Positions 1-9,026 of a DNA stretch of 64,000 bases are shown in pieces (position 1 is the first letter of the stretch; each line of letters begins with the position of its first letter). Both the position numbers and the translations under genes were made by a program. Under the pieces are notes generated by a model. It did not search any database. It was not told the DNA's origin and saw only the letters and a list, made by a program, of their open reading frames with translations. The stretch is taken from the NCBI GenBank assembly GCA_044230315.1, contig JBGARJ010000010.1, positions 94,801 to 158,800 of the forward strand. The letters run 5' to 3'. Origin of the DNA: M3007 sp044230315 (GTDB taxonomy: Bacteria; Bacteroidota; Bacteroidia; Chitinophagales; Saprospiraceae).

Positions 1-122
1 AGCATTTCGCGGGCACTTTCAGCGAGATTGACTTCACCCCAATCCAACAGGTGGATGCCGCCCAAAAAGGGTACAAAAAAAAGTAAAGCCAGCCCTGCTA
101 AACGTACGTAGTCAATCCGCAT
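1..122 (-). CDS. Membrane glycosyltransferase, GT39/ArnT-like (5' end only)
   Basis: Only the first 40 codons are in the window; the gene runs off the left edge. The visible N-terminus has one hydrophobic segment (residues 7-22) followed by DWGEVNLAESAREM, which matches the acidic first periplasmic loop of dolichyl-phosphate-mannose / ArnT-type GT-C enzymes of Bacteroidota (usually DWDEINFAESAREM). That loop carries the catalytic Asp in the family. The expected role is transfer of a sugar from a lipid carrier at the inner membrane; substrate unknown. It lies 113 bases downstream of the ABC permease on the same strand, so it may be the last gene of that transcript. The family call is fair; function cannot be refined from 40 residues. 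Confidence 0.6.
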   Translation of the reverse strand, partial: MRIDYVRLAGLALLFFVPFLGGIHLLDWGEVNLAESAREM

Positions 123-235
123 AATGATGGTTCCGTGTCTTAAAAATGGGTTGGTGGTCGGTAAAGAAAGTGGAACACGGCTATCCGTTACAACGACCCA
201 TGCACAACACAAAAACAAATGTACGTTCCGGAGGT

Positions 236-1471
236 TCACCGGCGCTCGCTCAGGACTTCGCCGAGCGTATTGAGGGCCAGGATGGTGAGGCCGATGGCCA
301 ACCCGGGCGGAAGGCTGATCCACCATAGCTGCGGATTGCTGCGCGCGTTGCGGAGCAGGCTTCCCCAAGTGGCGCCATGCAGGGAAATATCGCCATAGCC
401 CAGAAATGAGAGGGATGCCTCCAGCAAAATAGCCACCGCTACCCCCATGGCCAGGGTGGTGTAGGTCGCGCGCAGCGCATTGGGAAGGCCATGCCGGATC
501 ATAATCCGCCAATCCGGAATTCCCATTCCTTTGGCAGCTGTGATATAATCCATTTCCCGGATGCGCAACAGCTCGGCCCGGATGAATAGTGCCACGTTGG
601 GCCAGGTAAAGGCTCCGATGAGAAATATCATCACCCAAAGCGACTGCGTCTCGGCTTGCAGCATGGCTGCAAATGCAATGATCACCAGCAGGATCGGCAC
701 GGCGTTAAAAACATCAGCCAGGCGCATGATCAACAGGTCCGCAGGAATTATGATCCGTTTGGCAAAAAATGCGCTCCGGTTGAGCAGTTTACCGAGAAAA
801 CCGGCCGTTAATAAGATCAGGGACACTGTAGCTAATCGAATTGACCAGCGCAACCAAATGGAATTCGTGTCGATAAATTGTTGCTGCACTGCATTTTGAT
901 AAAACCATGCCAGGGGCAAACTCAATACGGTCAGCCACATCTGGCCGCGGTACATGCGCAGCCGGTCGTCGCCCCAATATCCGGCAATTGCCCCGAGTGT
1001 GACGCCGATCAAAAATGCGATACCCATGGCGATCGCACCCGCCATCATCGCAATCCTGGCACCGCCGACCAAGCCGGCTGCCACGTCGAAGCCCTCGGCG
1101 TCGGTACCCAGCCAATGCCGAAATCTGCGATCAGGTCCAGGATGAACCGAGCCAGGCAGCGCCAGGCGCACCGTTGTATCGGGGCTCATGGGCAGCTCGC
1201 CAGCGGCAAACGGAACCGGCGCGAAAACTGCGGCATCGTATGGAAATCGCCGCCACAAAAAATTGCGTTGAATCGAATCCAGGATCGGCTGTTTGTAGGG
1301 TAGGGCAGGGTCCTTCCACAGCGTTCGGAGACCTGGAAAATAGGCCGTCCCTCCGATCCGGCAGTACAGCGGGCGGTCATTCGCTAAAAAGTCTTTGCCT
1401 AACGCCACTACGACCAGTATACCCAGAATGAGCAGTGCGGGCCAAGTCCGTCTATTTTTCCACCATTGCAT
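236..1471 (-). CDS. ABC transporter permease, DppC/OppC type
   Basis: Inner-membrane permease of a peptide/nickel-class ABC importer. There is one N-terminal transmembrane segment (about residues 10-27), then an extracytoplasmic stretch of some 120 residues. Next comes the family signature HWLGTDAEGFDVAAGL (the LGTDxxGxDV motif), and then five or so helices. The EAA-type loop that contacts the ATPase is seen around YITAAKGMGIPDWRIM. The start is placed at MQWWKNRR; an in-frame ATG 34 codons upstream would put the start deep inside the GHMP kinase gene. Even so, its first 20 bases overlap the 3' end of that gene, which suggests translational coupling. No ATPase or binding protein is adjacent, so the substrate is unknown. 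Confidence 0.85.
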   Translation of the reverse strand: MQWWKNRRTWPALLILGILVVVALGKDFLANDRPLYCRIGGTAYFPGLRTLWKDPALPYKQPILDSIQRNFLWRRFPYDAAVFAPVPFAAGELPMSPDTTVRLALPGSVHPGPDRRFRHWLGTDAEGFDVAAGLVGGARIAMMAGAIAMGIAFLIGVTLGAIAGYWGDDRLRMYRGQMWLTVLSLPLAWFYQNAVQQQFIDTNSIWLRWSIRLATVSLILLTAGFLGKLLNRSAFFAKRIIIPADLLIMRLADVFNAVPILLVIIAFAAMLQAETQSLWVMIFLIGAFTWPNVALFIRAELLRIREMDYITAAKGMGIPDWRIMIRHGLPNALRATYTTLAMGVAVAILLEASLSFLGYGDISLHGATWGSLLRNARSNPQLWWISLPPGLAIGLTILALNTLGEVLSERR

Positions 1472-2351
1472 CTTGTTCGAAAGGGAAGACAGGGGCGAAG
1501 GTAGTGCCCAAATGCGATAATATTTTCGCTTTGGAAGTGCCGAAGCCCAATACAAAACCGCCTCCGCCGGCACCGCAAACTTTTAGCACATATGCTTCGC
1601 TTTGCAGCCCGTGCTCCCAACAGTTGCGGAGAGCAGCCGGTATCATCGGTCCAAAATAGGCCGCCTGGAACGCTGAAACCTGCCGGAGGGCCTGCCAGAA
1701 GGCTCCGTTATCGCCGTTTTCCCACGCTTGGAGCAGGGCGTTGTGGACAGGGAAAAGCGATTGCTCCAACAGGAGGGCAAAGTCGGGCTTCCGGCTTTGT
1801 TCCAGGAACCACTGAACCAGCGGGCCGGTTTGGCGGGGCGTATGGGTATCCAACAGAAAAATCAATGGCGGCTCCTGCTGCCAATTAGTCGGTTCCACAA
1901 AACGGACGGTGTGACGGTCCTCAATCCATAGTGCGCGATTCAAATAACTGGTCAGTGGATCGATCCCCGAACTTTGCCCGTGAAAATAACTTTCCATACG
2001 GGCAAACAGTTGTTTCAACCCCGGCAAATCGCTTGTTTTTTCGAGGGCATAGCGGTCATAAACGGCTGCACACAGCGCCCCGGAACTTCCCAATCCATAG
2101 CCGCTTGGAATATTGGAATCAAAAAACAATCCGGCTTCCAGCTCTGCCTGAAACCGGCTCGTATCAAGTATTTCCATCTGTTGCAACTCCGGACTGCCAG
2201 CAAATGCCCGCAGCGATGCCCGCCAGGGCGTTTCTTCGCTCGTCCGGGACCAGGTGCCTCCAAAAGCGGGAACCGGCACCGCCAGCGCGCGGGCGCCTAA
2301 CAAGAGGATATGTTCTCCGAAAAGCAGCAATTTTGCCGGATAGCGTCGCAT
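1452..2351 (-). CDS. GHMP family kinase (mevalonate-kinase-like)
   Basis: Small-molecule kinase of the galactokinase/homoserine/mevalonate/phosphomevalonate superfamily, cytoplasmic, 299 residues. The N-terminus PAKLLLFGEHILLLGARA is the usual motif 1. GYGLGSSGALCAAV (about residues 98-111) is the phosphate-binding motif 2. CGAGGGGFVLGF near the C-terminus is motif 3. In Bacteroidota such proteins are often annotated as mevalonate kinases, but no other mevalonate-pathway gene is nearby, so the substrate is not established. It is the first gene of a minus-strand group with the permease, which overlaps its 3' end by 20 bases. Confidence 0.82.
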   Translation of the reverse strand: MRRYPAKLLLFGEHILLLGARALAVPVPAFGGTWSRTSEETPWRASLRAFAGSPELQQMEILDTSRFQAELEAGLFFDSNIPSGYGLGSSGALCAAVYDRYALEKTSDLPGLKQLFARMESYFHGQSSGIDPLTSYLNRALWIEDRHTVRFVEPTNWQQEPPLIFLLDTHTPRQTGPLVQWFLEQSRKPDFALLLEQSLFPVHNALLQAWENGDNGAFWQALRQVSAFQAAYFGPMIPAALRNCWEHGLQSEAYVLKVCGAGGGGFVLGFGTSKAKILSHLGTTFAPVFPFEQDAMVEK

Positions 2352-2381
2352 AACGGCCTAAAGGTCGGAGCTGCGGGCCGC

Positions 2382-2426
2382 AAAAACCAGGGGCTGCATT
2401 ATTTTCCTCAAAATATTGCAGCCCCT
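2382..2426 (-). terminator. Rho-independent terminator of the metalloprotease gene
   Basis: A perfect 10-bp stem, AGGGGCTGCA (2389-2398) with TGCAGCCCCT (2417-2426), has an AT-rich loop. On the minus strand it is followed by GGTTTTTG. It starts 16 bases past the stop of the metalloprotease gene and separates it from the GHMP kinase gene. Confidence 0.75.
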
Positions 2427-2441
2427 GCTTATTACTCCGAC

Positions 2442-5231
2442 TCACTCTTTCACAAGCCGCTTGACCATTGGCGCCTGGTTTTTGGCCGTTGCGCGCACGA
2501 AATAAACGCCTGCTGGCAGCGTACTCAGGTTGAATTCGGCCCAACTGGCCTCCTGCGACACGGGCTGAAGGTCAATTGACCGGCCGTTCAAATCATATAA
2601 GCCTATTCCGGTAAAGCCGTCGGCCGCTGCCGGTTCAAACCATACTTGCACGCGACTACTGGTTGGGTTGGGGAAAATCTGCAACGCCGGGCCTTCGGTT
2701 GTCTCGGCGCCTGCGGCTGGAAACAGGACGGATACTCCGGAGCCGGCTGGCAAAGGCTCCGGAGTGGCATCATAGGCATTGAGGTATGCCGGCGTATTGA
2801 TATTCAGAATATCCGTATAGTTCGAAAAATTATTGGAACCTGAACAACGCGTCCTTACCCGCACCTGATACGTACTGTTGGGTTGGAGGTGGGTAATTTG
2901 TACCACTGTTGCAGGCAGGTTTAAAAAGGTAATCCAATTGTTGGAAGCCACCGGTTTAATCTGCAAGTCGTATCCGGTTGCCCCTGCTACGGAACTCCAA
3001 CTGATGATTGCCGAAGTTGCCGCTACGTAATTGAGGGTAAAATTGGCGGGCGTCGGGCAGGTGGTGCCTGTTCCGCCCCCACCGGAGCCCGGCGTGCTGA
3101 ACGTAGTAGTGGCCGAAGATGAATTTCCACTGCTGCAAATTGCACGCACACGGACATCGTATGCGGTACTGGCGGTCAATCCGTTGAGGGCGTAGGTAGT
3201 GTTGCTGATGTTGATCGCCCCGCTCCAGAACGAGGCGCTGCTTTGTTTGTAATACAATTGGTAATAGATGGCTCCGGATACCGGGCTCCAACTCACGGTA
3301 GCCGTGGAAACGGAGTTGGCCGACGCCGACAAATTACCTGGTATGCCGCAAGCCGAACCGCCTCCGGCCCCCGGTGTGGTGAAACTGGAACTGGCATAAC
3401 CGGATGTAGTGCCGGAGCATGCCGCAGCGACCCGGACATTGTACGTAGTGCCGGCCGCTAGAGCCGAAAGCGTATAGGTTGTGGTCAAGAGGTTGATGGG
3501 CGTACTCCACAAACTGGCGCTGGCTGTTTTGTACGACAATTGGTAACTATTTGCACCGCTGACGCTTCCCCAACTGATCACGGCCGATGCGGACGTTGTA
3601 GCGGTCGCCGACAGGTTGGCGGGTGTGCCGCAACTCGTACCGCCTCCGCCTCCGCCTGAACTGCCGGTGATAAAGATTACGCCTAAGCTGAATTCGGAAA
3701 CTGTGCTGCCGCAATTGGATTGGAGCCGCACTTCAATTTCATCGTTGACTGGCAGGCTGGTGATGGTATATGGGCTGGTAGCATTATTGGCAGCAGCCCA
3801 GGCGGGGGCGCCTACCGCGCGCCACTGCACGGTATAACTGCTCGCGTTACCCGTACCCGTCCACGACACCACCGCACTGTTACCGGTAATATTGGTCACT
3901 GTTATATTACCGGGAGCCGGGCAGTTGTTCAACGGCGCGCAAGCACCCGGCAGGCACGACGCTGCACTGACGGAAGCACGGATTTTGTTGCCGGGCAACG
4001 GGCCGAATCCATTGTTGAAATTAATACCGTAGTTGGTCAAATGGCAATAACTCATGATCGTGCCGCCATTGACCGGCGCTGGCCCCGGCGGGCACCCGCC
4101 CTCCGTAGTAAAGCAATTATCAATTGCGCCGCCCGGCCAGGTGCACGACTGGGTATGCGGCGAGCCCAGGTTGTGGCCCATTTCGTGGGTCAACACCTCC
4201 ACCGTCCATGAATAGGTGGGCACGGTGGCATAGGAGGTGTTGATATCGCTGAATGCGTAGGCATAAGATGGCAGACACAATGCCCCCACATAGGCGATAC
4301 CGCCCAGGTTGTTACCACCAATGCCGACCAGGTGGGCAATATCGCCGTTATAACTTTTGCGGAGGGTTTTGAACTGATTGAGTGCTGTGCTGCTGCTGCT
4401 TACGCTGTAATTGTCGGAGGTTACCCAGACAAATATTTCCGAAAGCATGGTATTGATCTGTTCGTTGGCGTAAAGCGTGGCAAGCTGGTTGAACGCCCCC
4501 GCCAGGTAATCAACCGTGGCTTGTACCGAACCTTTGTTTTGAAACAACTCGTAATCGCATTCCCAATAAGCGCGAACGCAGCCACTGACTTCCGGATGTG
4601 CTGCCGATGGTTTGGGCCCGGGCACGCCGGTATCCAGTGCCGTACAGGAGAACTGGTTGCGGTCAGTCAGATCCTGATCGGAATACAGGATGTAGTCTTT
4701 TGTATTTCCGGGCCGATCCAGGCGCCCCAACACCAAATTACCGTAATGGTCGTCTGCAATCAGCCCCATTATTTCGCCGCTGCAAAAACTGAACGCTGCC
4801 ATTGAATGGTTGTCGCCCCGGATAGCGCCCCTGTAGTGTCGTGCAGGCAAATAATCGACCGCCTGGCCGTCGGAAAGGCTGGTGACCACCGAAAAATCGG
4901 CCGTAAATACCGGGGTTTCGAGCAGGTCGAGGGTCAGCATCTGATCATGATAGGGGATTTGGAGGGTGAGGGCGGAGGGTAGAGTGGCGTTGCGGTTGGC
5001 TGACTGCGCAACGTCGAGCGAAAGAAACTGCGCCGAAGGAGCAAAACGGGAGGCGGTTTCGCTGCGAGTCGCGGCCGGCGAGAAAAAGCCTACCGCTTCG
5101 AAGCGCCCGCCCGCGTCGCCGAATTGCTGTACAGCGGCAGCAACGGGCAGGGTATTGGATTGAGCATGGAGTGTACACAAACCCGCTGACAGCCAAAGCG
5201 CTGCCAGGGTGAAAAACCGAAGGCAATACAT
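2442..5231 (-). CDS. Secreted reprolysin-like zinc metalloprotease with FN3 domains and type IX sorting tail
   Basis: A 929-residue extracellular protease. The start is placed at MYCLRFFTLAALW, which begins a typical signal peptide ending in LHAQ; an upstream ATG would add 43 residues of non-signal sequence. A propeptide-like region is followed by a metzincin catalytic domain with HEMGHNLGSPH (first His about residue 349) and the nearby WPGGAIDNC. Then come four fibronectin type III modules, rich in SVSGANSYQLSYK-like repeats and separated by glycine-rich linkers. It ends in a Por/T9SS type A sorting domain finishing KRLVKE. It is a paralogue of the gene at 49857-51455, which has the same prodomain and protease but no FN3 modules. 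The FN3 array probably mediates binding to surfaces or polymers (inference). It is divergent from gcvP. Confidence 0.88.
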   Translation of the reverse strand: MYCLRFFTLAALWLSAGLCTLHAQSNTLPVAAAVQQFGDAGGRFEAVGFFSPAATRSETASRFAPSAQFLSLDVAQSANRNATLPSALTLQIPYHDQMLTLDLLETPVFTADFSVVTSLSDGQAVDYLPARHYRGAIRGDNHSMAAFSFCSGEIMGLIADDHYGNLVLGRLDRPGNTKDYILYSDQDLTDRNQFSCTALDTGVPGPKPSAAHPEVSGCVRAYWECDYELFQNKGSVQATVDYLAGAFNQLATLYANEQINTMLSEIFVWVTSDNYSVSSSSTALNQFKTLRKSYNGDIAHLVGIGGNNLGGIAYVGALCLPSYAYAFSDINTSYATVPTYSWTVEVLTHEMGHNLGSPHTQSCTWPGGAIDNCFTTEGGCPPGPAPVNGGTIMSYCHLTNYGINFNNGFGPLPGNKIRASVSAASCLPGACAPLNNCPAPGNITVTNITGNSAVVSWTGTGNASSYTVQWRAVGAPAWAAANNATSPYTITSLPVNDEIEVRLQSNCGSTVSEFSLGVIFITGSSGGGGGGTSCGTPANLSATATTSASAVISWGSVSGANSYQLSYKTASASLWSTPINLLTTTYTLSALAAGTTYNVRVAAACSGTTSGYASSSFTTPGAGGGSACGIPGNLSASANSVSTATVSWSPVSGAIYYQLYYKQSSASFWSGAINISNTTYALNGLTASTAYDVRVRAICSSGNSSSATTTFSTPGSGGGGTGTTCPTPANFTLNYVAATSAIISWSSVAGATGYDLQIKPVASNNWITFLNLPATVVQITHLQPNSTYQVRVRTRCSGSNNFSNYTDILNINTPAYLNAYDATPEPLPAGSGVSVLFPAAGAETTEGPALQIFPNPTSSRVQVWFEPAAADGFTGIGLYDLNGRSIDLQPVSQEASWAEFNLSTLPAGVYFVRATAKNQAPMVKRLVKE

Positions 5232-5618
5232 AAAATCGATATTTAAGGATGAATAGAAACGTACTTGCCGGATTAGGATTAAGAACATCTTTGGAGCGAA
5301 GTGATGAAAATCCAAAGGTGCCCTGACAGACATGCTGCGTATTTGGGGAGATCGCGACAACTGTTATGCGCGATCGTAATGCCGGTTAAACGGCTGCCGG
5401 CAGCTGCTATTTCCCGCCTCGCGAAAATTTAACAGCACACCAGTGTTAAACGGGTTGAATTCGAAAAAATGCGCACCGGACGTGTTTTGCCGCAGCGAAC
5501 AATACGTACCTTCGCGCTGTTTTCAGCACCCTGATTAACCGGATGCTCCTGCATGGTTCCTGCCCATTATTTTTCAATGTTTCACCACCACAACGCGTGA
5601 CCAATTTTCTTTTCCACG
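5232..5618. other. Divergent intergenic region (metalloprotease / gcvP)
   Basis: This 387-base stretch has no convincing gene. It must hold the promoters of both flanking genes; the best element seen is the gcvP-directed one at 5485-5514. On the minus strand TACGTTTC (5256-5263) is a one-mismatch -7 box for the protease. I see no riboswitch fold in front of gcvP. Confidence 0.5.
5485..5514 (+). promoter_or_regulatory. Candidate gcvP promoter
   Basis: TTTTG (5485-5489), 17 bases, then TACCTTCG (5507-5514) fits the Bacteroidota -33 TTTG / -7 TAnnTTTG pattern with one mismatch in the -7 box. It predicts a start of transcription near 5521 and a leader of about 95 bases. Confidence 0.4.
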
Positions 5619-8483
5619 ATGAGTCAATTTCCGCACCCCGACCGGTTTGTTCGCCGGCATATCGGGCCTAACCAACATGATTTGAGCGAAATGCTCCGCA
5701 CCCTGCGTGTCAGTACGCTGGATCAACTGATCGACCAAACTGTACCTTCGTCCATCCGCCTGCCGCGGCCACTTGATCTCCCCGAAGCGCAGTCTGAATT
5801 CGAATATCTGCAGGAACTCAAGCAGACAGCACAACTCAACCGGGTAACCCGCAGCTATATCGGCATGGGGTATTACGGCACGATCACGCCCTCGGTCATT
5901 CTCCGCAACCTGTTTCAAAACCCGGGTTGGTACACCCAATACACACCGTATCAGGCTGAAATTGCACAGGGGCGTCTCGAGAGCCTGCTCAATTTCCAAA
6001 CCATGGTGAGCGATCTGACGGGCCTGCCCATTGCCAACGCCAGCCTGCTCGATGAAGGCACCGCCGCCGCCGAAGCCATGCACATGTTCTATGGCGAAAA
6101 AAACAAGCGCGCGCAGGGGGGTGAAGAAGCCGATGAGTTTTTTGTTGCCGATTCGGTTTTTCCGCAAACAATCGACGTGTTGAAGACCCGGGCCTTGCCG
6201 CAAAACATTCGGTTGGTGGTAGGCGACTGGCGGCAATACGAGTTTTCGGACAAAACCTTCGGCGCGCTGATCCAATACCCCAATATGCAGGGCGCCGTGG
6301 AGGATTACCGCGCTTTTGTTGAAAAAGCCAAAGCAAACGGTGCATTTGTTTGTGTCGCTTCCGATTTGCTGGCCCTGGCGCTCCTCCATGCCCCGGGCGA
6401 ATGGGGCGCCGATTGCGTAGTGGGTAATTCCCAGCGTTTTGGGGTTCCGATGGGGTATGGCGGTCCGCATGCCGCTTTTTTTGCTACAACCGACGAATTT
6501 AAACGGCAGATCCCGGGCCGGATCATCGGGGTATCGGTAGACCGCGACGGACGCCGCGCCCTGCGCATGGCGCTCCAAACCCGCGAACAACATATCCGCC
6601 GCGAAAAAGCAACTTCGAATATTTGCACCGCCCAGGCCCTCCTTGCAAACATGGCTGCCATGTACGCGGTGTACCACGGCCCGGAAGGTGTCCGGGGCAT
6701 TGCCAACCGGGCCCATACCATGGCCATGAGCCTGGCTAAAACCCTGGAAAAAGCCGGGTTCCGAATCGCACACCCGGCGTATTTCGACACTATTCGGATC
6801 GAAGCCGACACTGCCGCCATCGGCGCCCTGCGTGAAAAGGCGGAAAAAGCCGGCATCAACTTTTTTTACGATGCCACCGGCATCCAAGTCAGCATAGACG
6901 AAACCGTTACCGATGCGGATATCAATGACATCGCCGCCGTTTTTGGCGCCGGCCAGGTCCAACCGGCGAGTGGTCCGGCAATCCCTGCCGCACTGCGACG
7001 CCAAACAGACTACCTGACGCACCCGGTGTTTAATGCCTATTATACCGAGAGCGATATGATGCGCTATATCAAGCGCCTGGAAAACCGCGACCTTTCGCTG
7101 ATGCATTCGATGATCTCCCTGGGCTCCTGCACCATGAAATTGAATGCGGCCACCCAGATGATCCCGGTGAGTTGGGAACTTTGGGCTAATATTCACCCTT
7201 TTGCTCCCGCCTCCCAAACCGCTGGCTATCAAAAGATCATCCGCGAGTTGGAGCAATACCTGTGTGCGATTACCGGATTTGAAGCCTGTTCATTACAGCC
7301 CAATTCCGGCGCGCAGGGTGAATACGCCGGTTTGATGATTATACGGGCCTACCATGAAGCCAGAAATGAGTCGCACCGGAATATTGCCCTCATCCCATCA
7401 TCCGCACACGGTACCAACCCCGCCAGCGCAGTGATGGCCGGGATGGAGGTTGTGGTAGTGGCCTGCGATGAACGCGGGAATATCGATGTGGCTGACTTGC
7501 GGGCCAAAGCCGCTCAATACGCCGGCAATCTGGCGTGTCTGATGGTGACCTATCCATCTACGCACGGCGTCTTTGAAACGGCCATTCACGAGATTTGTGA
7601 GATCATCCATCAATACGGCGGCAAAGTGTATATGGACGGTGCAAATATGAATGCACAGGTTGGCCTGACCAGCCCGGCGATCATCGGCGCCGATGTTTGC
7701 CATTTGAACCTGCATAAAACGTTTGCTATTCCGCACGGCGGCGGCGGGCCGGGCATGGGCCCGATCTGTTGCAATGCCAGTTTGGCGCCCTACCTGCCCC
7801 GCCACGTATTTGCCGAAACGGGCGGCCGCGAGGGTACTACTGCCGTGAGCGCAGCCCCTTGGGGCAGTGCCAGCATCCTGCTGATCTCGTATGGTTATAT
7901 CAAAATGCTGGGTGGGCAGGGCGTTACCGATGCGACCAAATACGCAATTCTGAACGCCAACTATATCAAGGCAAGGCTGGAAGGCGCTTATCAGATTTTG
8001 TATGCGGGAGAACAAGGACGTTCGGCGCACGAACTTATTGTTGACTTACGACCCTTCAAAAACATAGTGAGCGCCGAAGATGTGGCCAAGCGGCTTATGG
8101 ACTATGGTTTCCATGCGCCCACGCTTTCCTTCCCCGTTGCCGGCACTATTATGATCGAACCAACCGAAAGTGAAAGCAAAGCCGAACTGGATCGTTTTTG
8201 CGATGCATTGCTGGCGATTCGCGGCGAGATCGACGAACTGGCGGCCGGACCCCACACCGAAGATAATGTGCTGCACAATGCGCCGCATACTATTGACGTG
8301 GTCAGTGCCGATCAGTGGAGTCACCCGTACAGCCGCGAGAAAGCCGCTTTCCCGTTACCATATCTGCGCCAGGGCTGGAAGTTCTGGGCAACAGTCGGGC
8401 GGATCGATCAGGCATTCGGTGACCGTAATTTGGTGTGCACTTGTCCGCCTATCGAGGATTATATTGTGGCAGAACAGGTATGA
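5619..8483 (+). CDS. gcvP: Glycine dehydrogenase (aminomethyl-transferring), P-protein
   Basis: PLP enzyme of the glycine cleavage system. It decarboxylates glycine and passes the aminomethyl group to lipoyl-H protein. At 954 residues it is the full-length single-chain form: an N-terminal half beginning FVRRHIGPNQHDLSEML, and a C-terminal half with the catalytic domain. The PLP lysine is K700 in NLHKTFAIPHGGGGPG, followed by the glycine-rich loop typical of the family. The T and H proteins are not in this window, as is common when gcvP stands alone. The nearest 3' feature is a strong terminator 75 bases past the stop, so it is probably monocistronic. Confidence 0.98.
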   Translation: MSQFPHPDRFVRRHIGPNQHDLSEMLRTLRVSTLDQLIDQTVPSSIRLPRPLDLPEAQSEFEYLQELKQTAQLNRVTRSYIGMGYYGTITPSVILRNLFQNPGWYTQYTPYQAEIAQGRLESLLNFQTMVSDLTGLPIANASLLDEGTAAAEAMHMFYGEKNKRAQGGEEADEFFVADSVFPQTIDVLKTRALPQNIRLVVGDWRQYEFSDKTFGALIQYPNMQGAVEDYRAFVEKAKANGAFVCVASDLLALALLHAPGEWGADCVVGNSQRFGVPMGYGGPHAAFFATTDEFKRQIPGRIIGVSVDRDGRRALRMALQTREQHIRREKATSNICTAQALLANMAAMYAVYHGPEGVRGIANRAHTMAMSLAKTLEKAGFRIAHPAYFDTIRIEADTAAIGALREKAEKAGINFFYDATGIQVSIDETVTDADINDIAAVFGAGQVQPASGPAIPAALRRQTDYLTHPVFNAYYTESDMMRYIKRLENRDLSLMHSMISLGSCTMKLNAATQMIPVSWELWANIHPFAPASQTAGYQKIIRELEQYLCAITGFEACSLQPNSGAQGEYAGLMIIRAYHEARNESHRNIALIPSSAHGTNPASAVMAGMEVVVVACDERGNIDVADLRAKAAQYAGNLACLMVTYPSTHGVFETAIHEICEIIHQYGGKVYMDGANMNAQVGLTSPAIIGADVCHLNLHKTFAIPHGGGGPGMGPICCNASLAPYLPRHVFAETGGREGTTAVSAAPWGSASILLISYGYIKMLGGQGVTDATKYAILNANYIKARLEGAYQILYAGEQGRSAHELIVDLRPFKNIVSAEDVAKRLMDYGFHAPTLSFPVAGTIMIEPTESESKAELDRFCDALLAIRGEIDELAAGPHTEDNVLHNAPHTIDVVSADQWSHPYSREKAAFPLPYLRQGWKFWATVGRIDQAFGDRNLVCTCPPIEDYIVAEQV

Positions 8484-8557
8484 GCCATTTTTCATTCGCC
8501 GATTAATTCCCGCATTTCAGGGGTTAATACCGGTTGACTGCACCAGATGCGCAACGC

Positions 8558-8602
8558 TGCCGGCTTGTTCGGGTCTATATACCCGATTAAGCCGGCATTT
8601 TT
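8558..8602 (+). terminator. gcvP terminator
   Basis: Long two-part hairpin: TGCCGGCTT (8558-8566) pairs with AAGCCGGCA (8589-8597), and inside it TCGGGT pairs with ACCCGA, followed directly by five T residues. It lies 75 bases after the gcvP stop. Confidence 0.8.
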
Positions 8603-8918
8603 GTTGCAGCTATGAAAACAACATTCCGCTCGATTGCTCTGGTAGTCGGCAATTCTGTTGGTCACCAAACGGGCCTAACAGGGCCGTTAAACACAAGGGA
8701 GATACCGCGCTCCCACAGACTGGAAACAGATCCGTGTTTCCAACTTTTCACTATGCTTTACCTGCCGGGCATTTCATTGCTCCGGAAAAGTACAGCCTTC
8801 CGCGACGTTATCGCGCGGAAGGCTGCAACTCATTTTTATGGCGCATCGTCCGAATGGGCTCGGTCAAACAGCCCTTTCGCCTAAGATAAACTTCACAGAA
8901 AGTTTGATTTGGTTACTC
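8603..8918 (+). ncRNA. Candidate structured RNA between two terminators
   Basis: About 316 bases lie between the gcvP terminator and a second plus-strand terminator at 8919-8950, with no recognisable protein gene on either strand. Successive hairpins can be drawn: 8668-8688 (AACGG/CCGTT, one mismatch inside), 8697-8714 (GGGAG/CTCCC), 8721-8742 (TGGAAACA/TGTTTCCA, 8 bp) and 8793-8825 (CAGCCTTCCGCG/CGCGGAAGGCTG, 12 bp perfect). A 90-codon frame starting at 8612 has no recognisable features. I do not see the conserved cores of RNase P RNA or tmRNA. This is an inference from layout and folding; it could be plain spacer. Confidence 0.3.
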
Positions 8919-8950
8919 GCCCCGGCAAACGTGCCGGGGCAAATTTTTTT
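8919..8950 (+). terminator. Strong plus-strand terminator without an obvious gene
   Basis: A perfect 9-bp GC-rich stem, GCCCCGGCA (8919-8927) with TGCCGGGGC (8932-8940), has a 4-base loop and is followed by AAATTTTTTT. It points in the plus direction, but the only plus gene upstream, gcvP, already has its own terminator about 320 bases earlier. Confidence 0.75.
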
Positions 8951-8978
8951 GTACCAATCCGGCCTTTGTGTTGCTAGC

Positions 8979-9010
8979 CGGGCTAAACTGGTTTATTCGG
9001 TTCAGCCCGG
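8979..9010 (-). other. Hairpin downstream of hmgA
   Basis: CCGGGCT (8979-8985) pairs with AGCCCGG (9004-9010), and the stem extends inward with a few more pairs. It follows the hmgA stop by 17 bases on the minus strand. There is no T-run, so it may protect the 3' end rather than terminate. Confidence 0.35.
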
Positions 9011-9026
9011 AACAATCCAACCTGAT

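Noticed and set aside
2871..3700. Repetitive look of the FN3 region as a tandem DNA repeat
   Set aside because: The repeats are at protein-module level and diverged at DNA level, as is normal for FN3 arrays; no exact tandem copies.
5361..5618. Glycine riboswitch in front of gcvP
   Set aside because: I see no conserved glycine-aptamer blocks; the leader is short.
5574..7256. 560-codon open frame antisense to gcvP
   Set aside because: It lies wholly across the gcvP 5' half, has no family features, and such frames arise by codon bias opposite a strongly biased gene.
8612..8884. 90-codon frame as a possible small protein gene
   Set aside because: No recognised domain, no clear promoter, and it crosses the hairpins; the RNA reading is at least as good, so no CDS was called.
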